Assembly (NCBI GenBank): GCA_900754515.1
Contig: CAAEDD010000163.1
Location: 1-7,393 of the forward strand
Source: an uncultured Oscillospiraceae bacterium
GTDB taxonomy: Bacteria > Bacillota > Clostridia > Oscillospirales > Oscillospiraceae
DNA: 7,393 bases
Direction: 5' to 3'
The notes below the pieces were generated by a model. That model searched no databases and was not told where the DNA came from. It saw only the letters and a program-made list of their open reading frames with translations. The position numbers and the translations under genes were made by a program. The first letter of the stretch is position 1. Each line of letters starts with the position of its first letter. Shown one piece after another: positions 5,335 to 7,393 of the stretch.

Positions 5335-7393
5335 TTATCCCACCACCAATTTATTTGTCTTCTTCAAAAACTTCGCTGGAATGGGTCTATCCAGCTTCCA
5401 AGTGATATTCATGGGCCTGCTACCCTCATGCTTTACATAGTTCGCCGTTCCCAGAAAGGTATAGGCCCCAGCGCCTCCTGTAATGCTGTCTGTTTTAAAC
5501 TCCCGGACAAACAGCAGAATCCTGCTCCCCCGCTCCCGGTGATAAATATAACGCTGCCCTGTAGGAGAATCCGCCGCTGTGGTGCTCTGGCTTTGCCAAT
5601 GAAACAGGCTCTCATTGATGGAGTAGTCGTTATACATGGTTGTGGGTGAATAATCCTTATCAGCCTTATTCAGTGTCACAAAGAACACATCTGTTTGCTT
5701 CTCCGGCAGCCACTTGACACCCTCACGCACTGTCGCCGGTTTCATAAAGTCCATGGCCACCAGAATCTGGTCACGGGTGTAGGTACAGTGGAGATCCAGC
5801 GGGCAGTCAAAGCCCAGCTCCACCGGTTCGTCAATAAAGTCGATCTGCTCATAGCGGTAGCGCAGCAGCTCCAAAAGTTCACCCAACAACACCGGGCTAT
5901 CCGAGAGGGCATACAGGTTGTCCAGCACCTCATCAGCGGCCCAGTCTTCTACCGCCTTGCCCCAGACAGTAACATAGAACATCTGAAGCATACGCTGCTC
6001 ACGTTCACTCAAGGCCGAAAAATCCACATCGTCCAGCCGGGGCAGCAAGTCCAGCAAGAAGCTAATCCAACGCCTGGAGTTCACAACTGCCAGTCGGCCA
6101 AAGGCTTTCGTAAGCACGTCCTCCAGCGGTTCGCTGAAATTCTCAATTGCATCCGCCCGGGCACATATGCGGGAGAAAGAGGAAAACTTATAAATTGCCC
6201 TGGGGTCTAAGTGATAATAGTCCAGGAAGTTTTTAAGGCTCAGCTCCAGGCCGCTGTCCTCCGTAAAACTGGCCACCCGGGACACTAATCCGGCGGTATT
6301 GCCGTAGGAGGCACGGATGTTCTCCAGAATGTACTTTGCGGCCTTCTTTTCCAACTGTATGTAGCAGCCTTTGGGCGCAGAGACAAATCCGTCCCTGATT
6401 TCCCGGCTCACACTGCGGGTAGTATTGCTTAGCAGGGCGGCAAACTTATCTTCAAAGTTATAGCGCTTGTTGGCCTGGCCGATAAAGTCCAGCACGGTCA
6501 GACATTCCTTATTTTCCGCTAGGCGCAGACCTCGGCCAAGCTGCTGGAGGAAAATGGTCAGGGATTCCGTGGGGCGCAGGAACAGCACCGTATTGACTTC
6601 CGGGATATCCACGCCCTCGTTATAGATGTCCACCACAAAGATAAACCGGATTTCTCCGTTCACCAAGCGGCCTTTGGCACTCCGTCTCTCCTCATCGGAA
6701 GACTTCCCGGTCAGGAAAATTGAGGGAATACCATGCTCGTTGAAATAGCGGCACATGAACTCAGCGTGCTGGATGGACACGCAAAAGCCCAGGCCCTTCA
6801 CTTCATCGATGTCAGTAACATACTTCAGGAGCGAGGACACCACCAGATCGGCCCGGCGGTTAGCAACAGCTCCACTGAGAGTATATATATTTGAAAGCTC
6901 CGCCTTGTCGTATCCCCCGGCGCTCCACTTTAGGGTGTTCAGGTCCACTGTATCTGTTACGCCGAAATACTGGAATGGACACAGCAGCTTGCGGTCTATG
7001 GCTTCCGGCAGACGGATTTCCGCAGCAATTCGATTGCTGAAGTAGGGCAGCACACTTTTGCCATCCATACGTTCCGGCGTGGCGGTCAGGCCCAGCAGAA
7101 TCTGGGGCTGATAATAAGAGAGCAGTTTCTGATATGTTGGCGCCGCCGCGTGGTGGAACTCGTCAACAACAATGTAGTCATAAAAGTCCGGGGCGGTCTT
7201 GGAGGTAAAGTCCTGGGAATTAAACGTCTGAACGGACAGGAATAAGCGGTCGATAGTCTCCGGCCGGTAATTGCCTACAAACAGCTCGCCGAAGTTGGCA
7301 TCCTTCAAAACAGCCCGGAAGGTGTATAAGCTCTGTTTAAGAATCTCCTCCCGGTGGGCCACAAAGAGCAGGCGGCAGGGTTTGCCGGGGTGC
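5335..7393 (-). CDS. SF2 DEAD/DEAH-box helicase with C-terminal DUF3427-type domain (5'-truncated by window edge)
   Basis: This is the C-terminal 685 codons of a superfamily 2 helicase, expected to use ATP to translocate on or remodel nucleic acid. Codon 1 is taken at 7392 and the frame stays open to the right edge. The first visible motif is Ia (LLFVAHREE, residues 8-16), so the Q motif, Walker A and anything upstream are outside the window. A GTG at 7362 falls inside motif Ia and cannot be the true start. Visible motifs are a DEAH-box variant DEFH (77-80, bases 7153-7164), LTATPER (102-108), motif V (VDIYNEGVDIP, 254-264) and motif VI (QQLGRGLR, 283-290). Residues from about 380 to the end match the DUF3427 module as I know it, including LPEKQTDVFFVTLNK and FHWQSQSTT. 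Family members usually carry a PLD-like nuclease domain N-terminally; whether this one does cannot be seen. The TAA stop directly abuts the ATG of the next gene. Helicase call is very secure; DUF3427 is secure from memory of the family. Confidence 0.93.
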   Translation of the reverse strand, partial: HPGKPCRLLFVAHREEILKQSLYTFRAVLKDANFGELFVGNYRPETIDRLFLSVQTFNSQDFTSKTAPDFYDYIVVDEFHHAAAPTYQKLLSYYQPQILLGLTATPERMDGKSVLPYFSNRIAAEIRLPEAIDRKLLCPFQYFGVTDTVDLNTLKWSAGGYDKAELSNIYTLSGAVANRRADLVVSSLLKYVTDIDEVKGLGFCVSIQHAEFMCRYFNEHGIPSIFLTGKSSDEERRSAKGRLVNGEIRFIFVVDIYNEGVDIPEVNTVLFLRPTESLTIFLQQLGRGLRLAENKECLTVLDFIGQANKRYNFEDKFAALLSNTTRSVSREIRDGFVSAPKGCYIQLEKKAAKYILENIRASYGNTAGLVSRVASFTEDSGLELSLKNFLDYYHLDPRAIYKFSSFSRICARADAIENFSEPLEDVLTKAFGRLAVVNSRRWISFLLDLLPRLDDVDFSALSEREQRMLQMFYVTVWGKAVEDWAADEVLDNLYALSDSPVLLGELLELLRYRYEQIDFIDEPVELGFDCPLDLHCTYTRDQILVAMDFMKPATVREGVKWLPEKQTDVFFVTLNKADKDYSPTTMYNDYSINESLFHWQSQSTTAADSPTGQRYIYHRERGSRILLFVREFKTDSITGGAGAYTFLGTANYVKHEGSRPMNITWKLDRPIPAKFLKKTNKLVVG

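Noticed and set aside
5695..6210. Plus-strand open frame of 171 codons opposite the DUF3427 helicase
   Set aside because: It is antisense to the conserved C-terminal half of the helicase and its product looks like no known protein.
7360..7362. GTG at 7362 as the start of the DUF3427 helicase
   Set aside because: It lies inside helicase motif Ia and the frame continues with matching residues (HPGKPCRLLF) to the window edge, so it is an internal valine.
1..7393. Classical restriction-modification locus
   Set aside because: No methyltransferase motifs appear in any gene, and the helicases are not accompanied by a specificity subunit within the window.

Overview
The window reads as part of a bacterial accessory (probably defence-type) gene cluster from a low-to-mid-GC Firmicute, most likely a gut-type Clostridium relative. 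The lineage call is an inference from strong AGGAGG-type ribosome binding sites, GTG/ATG starts and general protein character; nothing in the window fixes the species. Every convincing gene lies on the minus strand, so transcription runs from the right edge (7393) to the left edge (1).

In transcription order: (A) the C-terminal 685 codons of an SF2 helicase with a DUF3427-type C-terminus, its N-terminus lost beyond the right edge; (B) a 156-aa protein with a PD-(D/E)XK nuclease-like active-site pattern; (C) a 335-aa fusion of a divergent HhH-GPD (DNA glycosylase-like) domain to a MazG-like NTP pyrophosphohydrolase; (D) a 136-aa basic protein with a C-terminal Myb/SANT-like helix-turn-helix; (E) a 754-aa SF2 helicase with an N-terminal DUF559/Vsr-like nuclease domain and a MerR-like winged helix near its C-terminus; (F) the first 363 codons of a DUF262 (GmrSD N-terminal type) protein, cut by the left edge.

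A to E are packed with gaps of 0, 2, 13 and 10 nt, and ribosome binding sites lie inside or against the preceding stop codon, so they almost certainly form one coupled operon. F follows after 64 nt with its own strong ribosome binding site. It is visibly more AT-rich than the helicases, so it may be a separately acquired member.

Taken together these are two helicases with nuclease partners, a base-recognition-like domain fused to a nucleotide pyrophosphatase, a small DNA-binding protein and a DUF262 protein. There is no methyltransferase, transposase, integrase, tRNA or CRISPR array. My working inference is a composite anti-phage or DNA-damage system aimed at aberrant or modified DNA and its nucleotide precursors. 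I do not recognise this exact gene set as a named system. No gene-free stretch exceeds 64 bases.
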